Origin: Chthoniobacteraceae bacterium
GTDB taxonomy: Bacteria > Verrucomicrobiota > Verrucomicrobiia > Chthoniobacterales > Chthoniobacteraceae
Reading direction: 5' to 3'
NCBI GenBank assembly: GCA_028293625.1
Contig: JAQGOL010000006.1
Location: forward strand, 62,001-126,000
DNA length: 64,000 bases
The translations under genes were made by a program, and so were the position numbers. The notes under the pieces are model-generated. The model made no database searches and was not told the origin of the DNA. It saw only the letters and a list, made by a program, of their open reading frames with translations. Of the stretch, positions 18,641 to 27,480 are shown in pieces (the first letter of the stretch is position 1; each line of letters begins with the position of its first letter).

Positions 18641-20631
18641 GATTTTTTCACATCCAAGCCGCGATCGTGTTGCTCCTTGTCGCAGCGACAGCCGCGGAGC
18701 CTGTTGTTGCCGTTGAGAAAAAAGAAACGGCAAAACCGAGAATGACGTTTGGCGCCGAGGGCGAAGCGAAATTTGCCGAGTTTCTCAAAAAACTTCGGGA
18801 GGCCAAACAAAAGATCTGGGTTGCGGGCGTGAAGACAGAAGTCGAGACGATGGCAAAGGCCACCGGACTTGACGGGGAGGCTGTAAAGGCATTGGAAGCA
18901 GCCGGGCAGAAGGTGATTGAATCGTGCATGGATGGCTGGGTCGAAAAAATCGACGGCCTTTTTCGACGGGAAACCAATCAGGATCCTGAACAGGTTCTGG
19001 AGATGCTCGACCAGCTTTTGCCGATGGTCGACAATTACGCCACGCAGGATTTTGTGGCTGATTTCGTCGCGCCTTTGAACCGCCCGTCATGGCGTGAGGC
19101 CGTGCAGGTGACACTTAACACTGATCAGAACGAGGTATGGGCAAAGGTGCAGGATGAGCGTCAGAAATCGTTCGAGAAGGAAGTCGGCGAATTTCTCAAG
19201 CCGCAGATTGAAAGCACACGGGAAGCGAAAAAAACGGAGATTCTGGCCAGGATCGCGAGTCTGAAGCTCGTTGTGGAACTGTCCAAGGAGGCGCTAGATA
19301 AGCTCGAAGCGCTCGCCAAAACCATGGCGGATGACGCTGCGGAAACCTGGCGCAAACGCACCGAAAAAATCCTTCAGTCAATGGGCGCGGATCAGCGGCG
19401 GCAGATTTTAAAAGCCGGGCGCTTTTACTTTGGCACGAATGAAGAGGATCTTGCCGGGCAGAAAAACGCCTGGAAGGAGGCAGTTGCCAAAATTATTTCC
19501 CCCGAGGAACTCAAGCTCTGGCAAACCGGCGAGGAAGAACAGACGTTGCGCCGAACCCGTATCCTGGGAGCAATGACGGTGGCGCTTCTGGATGAGAAGC
19601 TGGCTTTGAATGCGGCGCAAAGGGAGCGGCTTCAACCCATTCTGGAGCGGGCGGTGCAAAACCAGCCGGCTATGTTCCCTCAGACAGGAAGTGAGGTTTA
19701 TTTCAACTTTTCAGTCCCAATGTTTTTCGCCGCGGCGGCCAGCGCAAGCCCTGAGGAGATAAAACCGCTTCTCGATGAACGCCAATGGGTTCATTGGCAG
19801 GAAGGGGCCGAGGTGCGGCGCGCCGTGGTAAGAAGAGCCAAACCGGTGGAAAAACCAAAACAGCCGAGCCGTCCCGTGGAGCTGGAGGATGCTGAAAATG
19901 CGATCTCGGAATTTCTTCATGCACGAACCGCCACTCAAAGAAAACTGCTGCTGGCGGGCGTGTTAACCCAGGTTGAAGACGCGGCGCGCGTGACCGGATT
20001 GACGCCGGATGCAGTTAGCCGTCTGCAGACTGCGGCGCGAGGCGCTGTCGAAGAAGTGCTGGAGACGTGGCGAATGAGTATTGATCAAACCATTCATTCA
20101 CAGCTCGTCGAAGTGACGGGCCAAAATGTGGTCCAGCGGCTGGCCGCAATCCCCGATTACTCGTTTCAAAACGGAAATCGCGGCGAGGTGCCTCGCAAAG
20201 CGATGTGGGTCAATGCGATCAAGCGTGAACTCAGCGATGCGCAGCAAACGGCCTGGCAGAAAGAGATCGGTGAGCGGATGCGTTTTAAAGAGAAGGCGAT
20301 CTGCTCGATTATTCTGACGGAGTTCGACCGTAAAAATCAGTTGAGCCCTCAACAGTGGGAGAAGCTCGAACCGATGGTTGGCGCCTTGGTGAAGGATTAC
20401 AGCGAGGACATTGCGGGAATGTTTTCCTCCTCGGATTCGACTCCCTGGTATCTGCAAAGTTACATGATGTTCATTCCGTTCGCGGGCATTCCCGAGGCCG
20501 ACCTCAAAGCCATTCTCGGCAAGGAACAATGGGATCGTTGGGCGCAGAGCAATGATTTCTCCAATAGCACAAACTATTTTCAGAACGTGCAGCAAAATCA
20601 TAAGCAGCGAGTGAAGGCCTTGGAGAAATGA
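18637..20631 (+). CDS. Secreted helical repeat protein, paralogue 1
   Basis: A 664-residue protein with an N-terminal signal peptide (hydrophobic core IQAAIVLLLVAATAA), otherwise almost wholly helical and charged. Three internal modules can be aligned by eye around W-x-x-A-(V/I)-x(3)-(L/I)-x(3)-(Q/E)-x(3)-W: SWREAVQVTLNTDQNEVW near 150, NAWKEAVAKIISPEELKLW near 280 and MWVNAIKRELSDAQQTAW near 525. Modules 1 and 3 also share an upstream helix (AGVKTEVETMAKATGLDGEAV; AGVLTQVEDAARVTGLTPDAV). The same architecture is found in the next gene. No family is recognised. ATGA overlap with the DUF4175-like gene and the shared operon argue for a role in the same envelope complex. Confidence 0.85.
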   Translation: MRFFHIQAAIVLLLVAATAAEPVVAVEKKETAKPRMTFGAEGEAKFAEFLKKLREAKQKIWVAGVKTEVETMAKATGLDGEAVKALEAAGQKVIESCMDGWVEKIDGLFRRETNQDPEQVLEMLDQLLPMVDNYATQDFVADFVAPLNRPSWREAVQVTLNTDQNEVWAKVQDERQKSFEKEVGEFLKPQIESTREAKKTEILARIASLKLVVELSKEALDKLEALAKTMADDAAETWRKRTEKILQSMGADQRRQILKAGRFYFGTNEEDLAGQKNAWKEAVAKIISPEELKLWQTGEEEQTLRRTRILGAMTVALLDEKLALNAAQRERLQPILERAVQNQPAMFPQTGSEVYFNFSVPMFFAAAASASPEEIKPLLDERQWVHWQEGAEVRRAVVRRAKPVEKPKQPSRPVELEDAENAISEFLHARTATQRKLLLAGVLTQVEDAARVTGLTPDAVSRLQTAARGAVEEVLETWRMSIDQTIHSQLVEVTGQNVVQRLAAIPDYSFQNGNRGEVPRKAMWVNAIKRELSDAQQTAWQKEIGERMRFKEKAICSIILTEFDRKNQLSPQQWEKLEPMVGALVKDYSEDIAGMFSSSDSTPWYLQSYMMFIPFAGIPEADLKAILGKEQWDRWAQSNDFSNSTNYFQNVQQNHKQRVKALEK

Positions 20632-20701
20632 ACCGCGTGGCCTGGCTTTCCTGCATTTCCGAACCGGGCCTCCTTTTTCATCAAGGGCAATCCGCGGGCC
20701 G

Positions 20702-22663
20702 ATGAAATTTCCCCGTTGTCCGGTCATCATTTTCTTTTTGGCCGCGTTGGTCGCGGTGCGCGTTGTGGCGGCATCCGACGGAAAAAAGAAGGAGCCGCCA
20801 CCGAAGGCAATCTATGAGCCCGCCGCGGAGGCAAAGCTCGCGGAGTGCCTCAAAGAATTGGGGGATGCCAGGTGCCGACTTTGGGTGGCAAGCATGCGGG
20901 TTGAAGCCGCGGCAATTGCGAAAATTACGGGGCTTGATTCTGTTGGAATAAAGAAGCTGGAGGCGGAAGCGCCGCGGGTAGCCGACCTGTGCCTGGGAGA
21001 TTGGATTAACAAGGTCGAAACAATATATCGTGAGGAGGACTCTCGCGATCCCGACGCAATAATGGAATGGTTTGAGCGCCTTTTGACGATGGCGCCTGTT
21101 TATGCCGGTCAAATCACCGTCAAGAATTACGCCGGCCCGTTGTCCCATCCGGCATGGGCTGAGGCCGTGCAGCATGTTTTGACCCCGGAACAACACGTGG
21201 CCTGGATCAAGGGGCACGCCACGCGCCAGCAAGCTTTCCGGGATGAAATCGCGGTGCATCTCAAGCCGCTTGTCGAATCGGCACGGGAAAAACAGCGATC
21301 GGTGCTTTTTGACGGAATCACAAATTTGAATCTCTATGGGAAGCTATCCAAGGAGACCGGGGAAAAGCTTGAAAGCCTTGCCAAGGCAGTGGCCGGCGAG
21401 GTCGCTGAGACCTCGCGTGAAAACGTGGAGGCCCGGCTTTTGGCCTTGGAGCCGGATCGGCGCGCAGAAGTGCTTAAAAACCGGAATTTTTACTTTGGCA
21501 CCGACGACGCCCCCGATTGGCGGAAGACCTGGAAGGAAGGTGTTTCCAAGAGTCTTTCCTCCGAAGAATTGAGCTGCTGGGAGAAGGCGCAACAGGCACA
21601 TACCGAGCGGCGGACCCATGTGCTCGGTGCACTGGCTGTTTTACTTCTGGACGAAAAACTGGCCTTGAATGGCAGCCAGCGCCAGCAGCTTGAGCCGCTT
21701 CTTGAGAAGGTGCTCCCCGACCAGGCATGGATGTATCCGGACTATTTCACCCAATTCTCGCTGAGTTTCTCCCGGCAATCCATTTACGAAGCTGGCACGC
21801 ACGTGCCGGAAGCGGATCTCAAAGGGATTCTTGATGAACTTCAATGGAGGCGCTGGCAGGAACTCGACGCGAGTACCAAACGTCCCGCCACGTCCTTGCA
21901 GACGCGGCAGCCAAAGGGCGATGCAGCAGTCGATACTGAAAACGCGATTTCGAATTTTTTGCAAGCGAGGGCAGTGCGTGTCAAAAAGCAGTTATTTGCC
22001 AACACCGCATTTCAAGCGGAGAACGTGGCGCGTGTGGCTGGAGTCGAGCCAGGTCTGTTTTGCCGCCTGCAAAGCGCCGCACGCGGCGCCGGGGAGGAAA
22101 TATTGGCGGATTGGAGAGAGAAGGCCGATCTGGAGGCGCATGCTCAACTTGAAGGGGCTGACGAATTGGAGGTGCCGAAACGGCTGGCCGATTTGGAAGT
22201 CGATTTTCCCGCCAACTTGCAGATCAACCAGAAAGCGGTTTGGCTGAAAACGCTGGAGACCGAACTTAACGAAAGTCAACGGGCGCTCCTGCGGCAGGCA
22301 GAAGATGAACGCGGGCGCTATCGGCGGAAGACCATTTGCTCCATCATCCTGGCGGAGTTTGATCGCAAAACCGTGCTAAATGGCGAGCAATGGGAGAAGA
22401 TCGAGCTGCTGGTTTTTGCCGCGCTCGAAGAGTACGGCCCGGACTTGGCCCTCATGTATCCTTCCGAGTCCACACCCTGGTATTTGCAAGGATATCTGAT
22501 GTTACTTCCATTGGCGTCCATCCCTGAAAACGATTTCAAATCGATTCTCGCCAAGGATCAATGGGACAGCTGGGCGCTTAGTAATCAATTCGCCTATAAC
22601 ACCCGAAATTTTCAGAGTCTGAAAACCCGTCATCAGCAAAGAATGAAAGAGGCGAAGCAATGA
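20702..22663 (+). CDS. Secreted helical repeat protein, paralogue 2
   Basis: A 653-residue paralogue of the preceding gene with a signal peptide (core VIIFFLAALVAVRVVAA) and the same three-module plan: WAEAVQHVLTPEQHVAW, WKEGVSKSLSSEELSCW and VWLKTLETELNESQRALL. Both paralogues close with a near-identical block (CSIIL-x-EFDRK, then STPWYLQ-x-Y, then a KDQWDSWA/KEQWDRWA ending). The two genes plainly arose by tandem duplication, and each was itself built by internal repetition. The 70-base gap before the start carries no ribosome site or terminator. The function is unknown; the stop overlaps the next start (ATGA at 22660). Confidence 0.85.
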   Translation: MKFPRCPVIIFFLAALVAVRVVAASDGKKKEPPPKAIYEPAAEAKLAECLKELGDARCRLWVASMRVEAAAIAKITGLDSVGIKKLEAEAPRVADLCLGDWINKVETIYREEDSRDPDAIMEWFERLLTMAPVYAGQITVKNYAGPLSHPAWAEAVQHVLTPEQHVAWIKGHATRQQAFRDEIAVHLKPLVESAREKQRSVLFDGITNLNLYGKLSKETGEKLESLAKAVAGEVAETSRENVEARLLALEPDRRAEVLKNRNFYFGTDDAPDWRKTWKEGVSKSLSSEELSCWEKAQQAHTERRTHVLGALAVLLLDEKLALNGSQRQQLEPLLEKVLPDQAWMYPDYFTQFSLSFSRQSIYEAGTHVPEADLKGILDELQWRRWQELDASTKRPATSLQTRQPKGDAAVDTENAISNFLQARAVRVKKQLFANTAFQAENVARVAGVEPGLFCRLQSAARGAGEEILADWREKADLEAHAQLEGADELEVPKRLADLEVDFPANLQINQKAVWLKTLETELNESQRALLRQAEDERGRYRRKTICSIILAEFDRKTVLNGEQWEKIELLVFAALEEYGPDLALMYPSESTPWYLQGYLMLLPLASIPENDFKSILAKDQWDSWALSNQFAYNTRNFQSLKTRHQQRMKEAKQ

Positions 22664-23718
22664 ATCAATTTTCCTGTTCCCCCCGGTCCCCCCGGTTTCG
22701 GTGGCTGATTTTTTTCGTGTTATTGGCTGGTTTTTGGCGCCCTCAACCGGCTTACGCCCAGGATCCCAGCCTGCGCTTTGGCGGGCAGATCCCGCCGGAG
22801 GTTGACCGGATTTATGAACGGGGCCTGACGTGGCTGGCGGCGGCACAATCCCCGGAAGGCAACTGGAAGGGAAGCAATGAAGGATGCGGCGTTGACGGCA
22901 TTTGCCTGATGGCATTTCTGGCCAGCGGCGAAGACCCCAATTTCGGCCGTTATGCTTCGACGATCCGGCGCGCGGTTCGCGCGATTATTTCGAAGCAGGA
23001 TGAAAAGACCGGTTATCTGCCCGACAGCATGTATCACCATGGTTTCGGGATGCTCGCCTTGGCGGAAGCATACGGGGTTGTGGATGAGTCGCTGCTTTGG
23101 GAAGGAGGAAAAGCCGTGCGCGGTATTGCGCAAACCCTTGATCTGGCGATCCGATGTGCCGCCACCGCGCAAAAGAAAAACCGCTGGGGTGGCTGGCGTT
23201 ATTCTCCCGATGCCGTGGACGCGGATACCTCTGTGACCGGCGCGGTGCTGATGGGCTTGCTTGCCTCGCGCAACGCGGGAATGGAAATTTCGGATGAAAT
23301 GGTCAACTCGGCGATGGAATATATGCGCCGGAGCACGGGCAAGGATGGTTCGGTGGCTTACTCGGGCGGGTTTGGTGGGATGGGCGGCTCGATGAACTTG
23401 ACCGCTGTATCGGCTTTGGTCGGGGCGGTGTCCAAATCGAAGGAGACCGAGCAATACAAGGCAAGCCTCAAGCGTTTGATGGACAATCTTGAGAGCCGCG
23501 AGAATGGCAGTTACGCGGAGTATTTCCGCTATTACATGGCGCAGGCGCTTTTCCAGGGAGACTACGAGGCCTGGCAGAAGTGGAATGGTGCAAGAGTCCG
23601 GGAACTGCATGAGCTGCAGCGTGATGACGGAGGTTTTACCGGCGGCGCTTACGGCACCGGCATGTCGCTTTTGGCACTGGCATTGAACTATCGCTTTCTC
23701 CCGATCTACGAACGATGA
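22660..23718 (+). CDS. Exported prenyltransferase/squalene-oxidase-repeat protein (alpha/alpha-barrel)
   Basis: A 352-residue protein with a signal peptide ending near AYAQ (residue about 32). It then has the terpene-cyclase-like toroid repeats common in Planctomycetes and Verrucomicrobia secreted proteins: GLTWLAAAQSPEGNWKG, MYHHGFGMLALAEAYG, WGGWRYSPDAVDADTSVTGAVLMGL and LHELQRDDGGFTGGAYGTGMSLLAL. The QW-like glycine-rich turns are clear, but the DXDD acid motif of real squalene cyclases is not visible, so a binding rather than cyclase role is likely. It overlaps both neighbours by ATGA and belongs to the same operon. Confidence 0.9.
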   Translation: MNQFSCSPRSPRFRWLIFFVLLAGFWRPQPAYAQDPSLRFGGQIPPEVDRIYERGLTWLAAAQSPEGNWKGSNEGCGVDGICLMAFLASGEDPNFGRYASTIRRAVRAIISKQDEKTGYLPDSMYHHGFGMLALAEAYGVVDESLLWEGGKAVRGIAQTLDLAIRCAATAQKKNRWGGWRYSPDAVDADTSVTGAVLMGLLASRNAGMEISDEMVNSAMEYMRRSTGKDGSVAYSGGFGGMGGSMNLTAVSALVGAVSKSKETEQYKASLKRLMDNLESRENGSYAEYFRYYMAQALFQGDYEAWQKWNGARVRELHELQRDDGGFTGGAYGTGMSLLALALNYRFLPIYER

Positions 23719-26700
23719 AACGGCCTCTGATCCTTTTTATAAGCCTGCTTTTCCTGGCGGCGGTGCATGCCGATGATCCAAAGCCGGCCACCTCGATTCA
23801 CGGGAAACTTCAGTGGAGGAATACCGAAACGAGTTCAGGGGAGCTCCTGGAAGCGTCCGCAACCGATGCGACCTGGAAATCGCCGCTTTTTCAGGACCCG
23901 CTTTTGCTCTCCTGGGACGCCCTGCGACGCATTGATCAGCCACTGCCGCCGGCCACTATCCCCGAGCCTTTCAGTGTTGTGTTGCGTGATGGCAGTTTTC
24001 TTCACGGCGATCTTGTTTCCATCAGCGAAAACGCCATTGCCCTCCATAGCGCGCGCCATGGCGATTGCGTGTTGAAACGCAGCGAGGTTCTTAGCATCCG
24101 GAGAATCCGCGGCGGCAACCTGATAGCCGCCGGGCCCGCGGGCGATGTCGGATGGGACCTTTTGGCAAATCGGAAAAACATCGCTGACAAGTCCAAAGGG
24201 GCCGCAAGTCCTGTAGTGTCTCCAGCGATTCCCTCTCTGACGACGGGTGTCGGCGGTGCGCTTCTGATTCCTTACTGGAACCGCGCCGCTTTTCTAAACC
24301 TGGCTCTGCCCGAGCTTGTGGATATCGAGTTTCGACTGCATTCATCCGCGCGGCCCGATTTCCAGATTTCTTTTGTAGGCGTTGCCACGCAACGGTTGCG
24401 CATTGCAACCTGGGACGACGAGTTGGTGCTCGCGGCTGCTGATCAATTCAAATTGATCCGGAAAATGGGCGAGGAGGAACGCGAGGTCGCTTTGCGCATT
24501 TGCTGGGATCGAAAGGCGCGCAAATGCGCGCTTTTTACATCGGCGGGAGAACCTCTGACCGAATGGGAAGTGCCTGAAGACCCGGCGAGCATCGAATCCG
24601 GATTGGTCCTGGTTAATAAGGGACGCGATCTTTCGCTTGAGTTGCTGCGGATCCGGATTTGGGACGGAAAACCGCCGGCGAAGGTCAATTTAAAAGAGCC
24701 GCGCATTGAACTGGCCGATGGCCGGGTTCTGGAAGGCCGCGTCGTTGATGGAACGGCGGAGTCGATCAACCTGATGGCGCCGGATACCGCAGCAAGCTTT
24801 CCACTTGGCGAAATTGAAGCGCTGATTTTCTCCACTGACGCGCCCAAGGTCAGCGGGCCGGTCACCACTTTTTCCTTTTCGGATGCAACGCTGCTTCGGG
24901 GGACGATTGCCTCGTTCAAAGAGGGGCGGTTTGCATTAAAAACCGCTTTCAGCGAGGAGCCGCTTCTTAGTCAGATCGGGGGACTGCGGCAATTGCTTCT
25001 CCCCGCCGCCGAGATTCCAGCGGAAAATGTTCCGGGAGCCACTGTCGCGCTGGAAAAAGGCCCGGAGAAAAAATCTTCCGGGGAAGCTGGGTTTGCGAAG
25101 CTCGACAAGCTGGTGGTCGATCAGGCCACTTTGCACGGCACGCTCGCCGGCGAGGGAGACGCCTCGCCGCGTTGGTGGCCCGTGGGTGGGATGCGGGCCG
25201 CCACTCCGGTCAAAGGTTCAAACAGCGTCATTACCCGGGCGATGCCGGCCGGCGTAGAGGTGCAGAGCGCGCCGGCCCTTTTTTATACAAGCAGCGGCGA
25301 TGTGCTTTCCGGCACGTTGCGGCTGCTCGACCGCAACGGGGTGGAGTTTGAATCGGGCATGATTGAAGTGAAAAAATTGGCGGCTGATTCCCTGGATGCC
25401 GTGCAGTTCCAGGCGAGTGCCGCATCGCAGCCGCAAGGCTTTGGCGATCCATCTTGGCGGGTCATCAAAGGGAACGAAACAACCGTGCGCCGCACCAATG
25501 AGAAGCTCAACATGGAAGTCGATACCTCCATTGGCAGCTCGTCGGTCATGCAAAGCAGCGAAATCAGGTTTTCACTCGCTTACAGCAATATGTCGACCAT
25601 TCGGCTCCGAATGTTTTGCGCCGGCATGGACGCTTCCAAGTCGACCAACCTGATCCTTTCCCACTGGGGCAGCCGGGTTTATTACGGATTGGAGCTCGCT
25701 GATAATCAGATGAATTCCCAGCAACAGGTCAACGTCTCCTCGAGCGTGCCTGTTGCCGTACGATTGGTTATTAATGAAAAGCAGGTGGAGCTTTTCTTAA
25801 ACGACATCCAAATCCAGAGTTATCCCATCGATTCCGCCAAACGCGCCGGCGCGGGGCTCATCATTGAACCCGCCAGCATCTGGGGCAACTCGGTCAATCC
25901 CGTTGAACTCTCCGATTTCTCGGCGGCAACGCTTCCCGGCCATACCTGGCTGCCCGACGTTACCGCTGAAACCAGAATCCAGGCGCTGACCGTGCCGCGC
26001 TTTCGCAAGGACGATCTGCCCCGGCACGTTTTGCTGGCCAGCAATGGCGACGCACTCCGTGGCGAAGTGGAGGCAGCCACCACCACCCATTTTGGTTTCC
26101 GCTCCGGTTTGGAGAATCTGCGGATTCCACGCGACCGTGTGAAGGCGGCCATCTGGTTGAAAAAACCGGCGGATGAGAGCGCGCCGGCTGCAGAGAAAAG
26201 CCCGCTGTTCAAACATCTTGATGATCCACTCGATGGCGCCCGCGCGGGAATTGAGATCGCGGTGAATTTGCAATACGCGATCAGCATGCTCCAAAGCCAG
26301 GTTTCCGATCTGGTATTCAAGCTGCCGGAGAAGCCCGATAAAAAACAGGTTGCATTTCAATTGGGCGGCCAGACGATCGGAAGCGCGCTGGAGCAGATCT
26401 GCAAGCTTTACGGACTGCATTACCGCATTGATGAAAAAGGGGTGATCGTTCTTGAGCCGGGACTCCAAGCCGCGAAAAATCTTGTGCAAAAAACCTATTG
26501 GCTCAAGGCAGCCACATTCGCGGCAGCCGGGCCGGTAGAGGCGATTTTGGAAAGCAAAGGGGTCCCGTTCCCAACGGGGACAAAGGCTATCTGGCAGCCG
26601 GCGACCTTGCAGCTCGCGGTGGAGAATACCGCGGCCAATCAGACGAAGTTGGCTGCCGTGCTGGAATCGGACTTTGGCGGCATCCTTGGCTCGCCCACCC

Positions 26701-27422
26701 ATTGGCTGCTGATGACCAACGGCGCACGACTCGGGTTGACCGTGGATAAATTCGAGGCTGATTCGATCACCGGGCATCACCCTGTTTACGGCCGCTGCAC
26801 GGTGCCGATGTCGCAGGTTTACGTGATCCGCTCTTCAATGCCGGAACCGACCGCCAGCATGCGCGTGCTTCGCGATTGGCATCTTGTCCTGGCGCCGGAA
26901 CCGGTGCTGCCCGATACCGGCGGCCAGAGTTCTCCTACCCTCGGCAAAGAGGCCAAGTCTTTCAAACTGCCGCTCCTTGCCGGAGGAGACTTCGATCTGG
27001 CTCGGGAAAAGGGAAAAGTCATCGTGCTCGACTTCTGGGCCACATGGTGCGGGCCGTGCATCAAAGCGCTTCCCGGCCTGATCGAGGCGATGGCGGCATT
27101 TCCCGAGGACCGTGTGAAGCTCATTGGAGTAAACCAGAGCGAACCCGGCGATCAGGTAAAACGCTTTTTGGAAACGCGCGGCTGGAAGCTGACAGTCGCC
27201 ATGGATGCCGGCCAGAACGTCGCGAAACAATATGGGGTTGATGGCATTCCGCATACGGTCATCATTGGACCCGATGGGAAAGTGGCCTGGGTCAAAACCG
27301 GCTACAGCGCCGATGGCGGCACCGAGGCGGCCGATGCGGTCAAACAATTGCTGGCAGCGCCGGCTCCCCCGGAGCCTGCGCCGAAAGAGGCCGGCAAAGA
27401 GCCCGCACCGAGTCCGCAGTAA
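23715..27422 (+). CDS. Giant exported multi-domain protein ending in a TlpA-type thioredoxin domain
   Basis: A 1235-residue protein with a signal peptide (ILFISLLFLAAVHA). It contains six scattered small beta-barrel-like repeats of the form L-x-(D/N)-G-x-x-L-x-G-x-(L/V): LRDGSFLHGDLV, LADGRVLEGRVV, FSDATLLRGTIA, TSSGDVLSGTLR, ASNGDALRGEVE and MTNGARLGLTVD. A jelly-roll-like segment lies near residues 575-740. A secretin/TonB short N-terminal (STN)-like domain lies near 870-915 (VAFQLGGQTIGSALEQICKL). A C-terminal thioredoxin fold near 1075-1215 has the active site WCGPC at about 1110-1114 and the cis-proline region GIPHTVI. The thioredoxin part resembles TlpA/ResA periplasmic reductases. It is the last gene of the cluster, with an ATGA overlap upstream. 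The tail after 1215 is Pro/Ala/Glu-rich. Confidence 0.88.
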   Translation: MKRPLILFISLLFLAAVHADDPKPATSIHGKLQWRNTETSSGELLEASATDATWKSPLFQDPLLLSWDALRRIDQPLPPATIPEPFSVVLRDGSFLHGDLVSISENAIALHSARHGDCVLKRSEVLSIRRIRGGNLIAAGPAGDVGWDLLANRKNIADKSKGAASPVVSPAIPSLTTGVGGALLIPYWNRAAFLNLALPELVDIEFRLHSSARPDFQISFVGVATQRLRIATWDDELVLAAADQFKLIRKMGEEEREVALRICWDRKARKCALFTSAGEPLTEWEVPEDPASIESGLVLVNKGRDLSLELLRIRIWDGKPPAKVNLKEPRIELADGRVLEGRVVDGTAESINLMAPDTAASFPLGEIEALIFSTDAPKVSGPVTTFSFSDATLLRGTIASFKEGRFALKTAFSEEPLLSQIGGLRQLLLPAAEIPAENVPGATVALEKGPEKKSSGEAGFAKLDKLVVDQATLHGTLAGEGDASPRWWPVGGMRAATPVKGSNSVITRAMPAGVEVQSAPALFYTSSGDVLSGTLRLLDRNGVEFESGMIEVKKLAADSLDAVQFQASAASQPQGFGDPSWRVIKGNETTVRRTNEKLNMEVDTSIGSSSVMQSSEIRFSLAYSNMSTIRLRMFCAGMDASKSTNLILSHWGSRVYYGLELADNQMNSQQQVNVSSSVPVAVRLVINEKQVELFLNDIQIQSYPIDSAKRAGAGLIIEPASIWGNSVNPVELSDFSAATLPGHTWLPDVTAETRIQALTVPRFRKDDLPRHVLLASNGDALRGEVEAATTTHFGFRSGLENLRIPRDRVKAAIWLKKPADESAPAAEKSPLFKHLDDPLDGARAGIEIAVNLQYAISMLQSQVSDLVFKLPEKPDKKQVAFQLGGQTIGSALEQICKLYGLHYRIDEKGVIVLEPGLQAAKNLVQKTYWLKAATFAAAGPVEAILESKGVPFPTGTKAIWQPATLQLAVENTAANQTKLAAVLESDFGGILGSPTHWLLMTNGARLGLTVDKFEADSITGHHPVYGRCTVPMSQVYVIRSSMPEPTASMRVLRDWHLVLAPEPVLPDTGGQSSPTLGKEAKSFKLPLLAGGDFDLAREKGKVIVLDFWATWCGPCIKALPGLIEAMAAFPEDRVKLIGVNQSEPGDQVKRFLETRGWKLTVAMDAGQNVAKQYGVDGIPHTVIIGPDGKVAWVKTGYSADGGTEAADAVKQLLAAPAPPEPAPKEAGKEPAPSPQ

Positions 27423-27480
27423 ACCGCGCGGCGAGCTTCAAATGCTTGTCAGGAACGAAGTGCTATGACAGAAGACGGCT

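Noticed and set aside
22660-23718. Squalene-hopene cyclase for hopanoid synthesis
   Set aside because: It is half the length of a cyclase, carries a signal peptide, and lacks a visible DXDD motif. It is the short exported toroid type.
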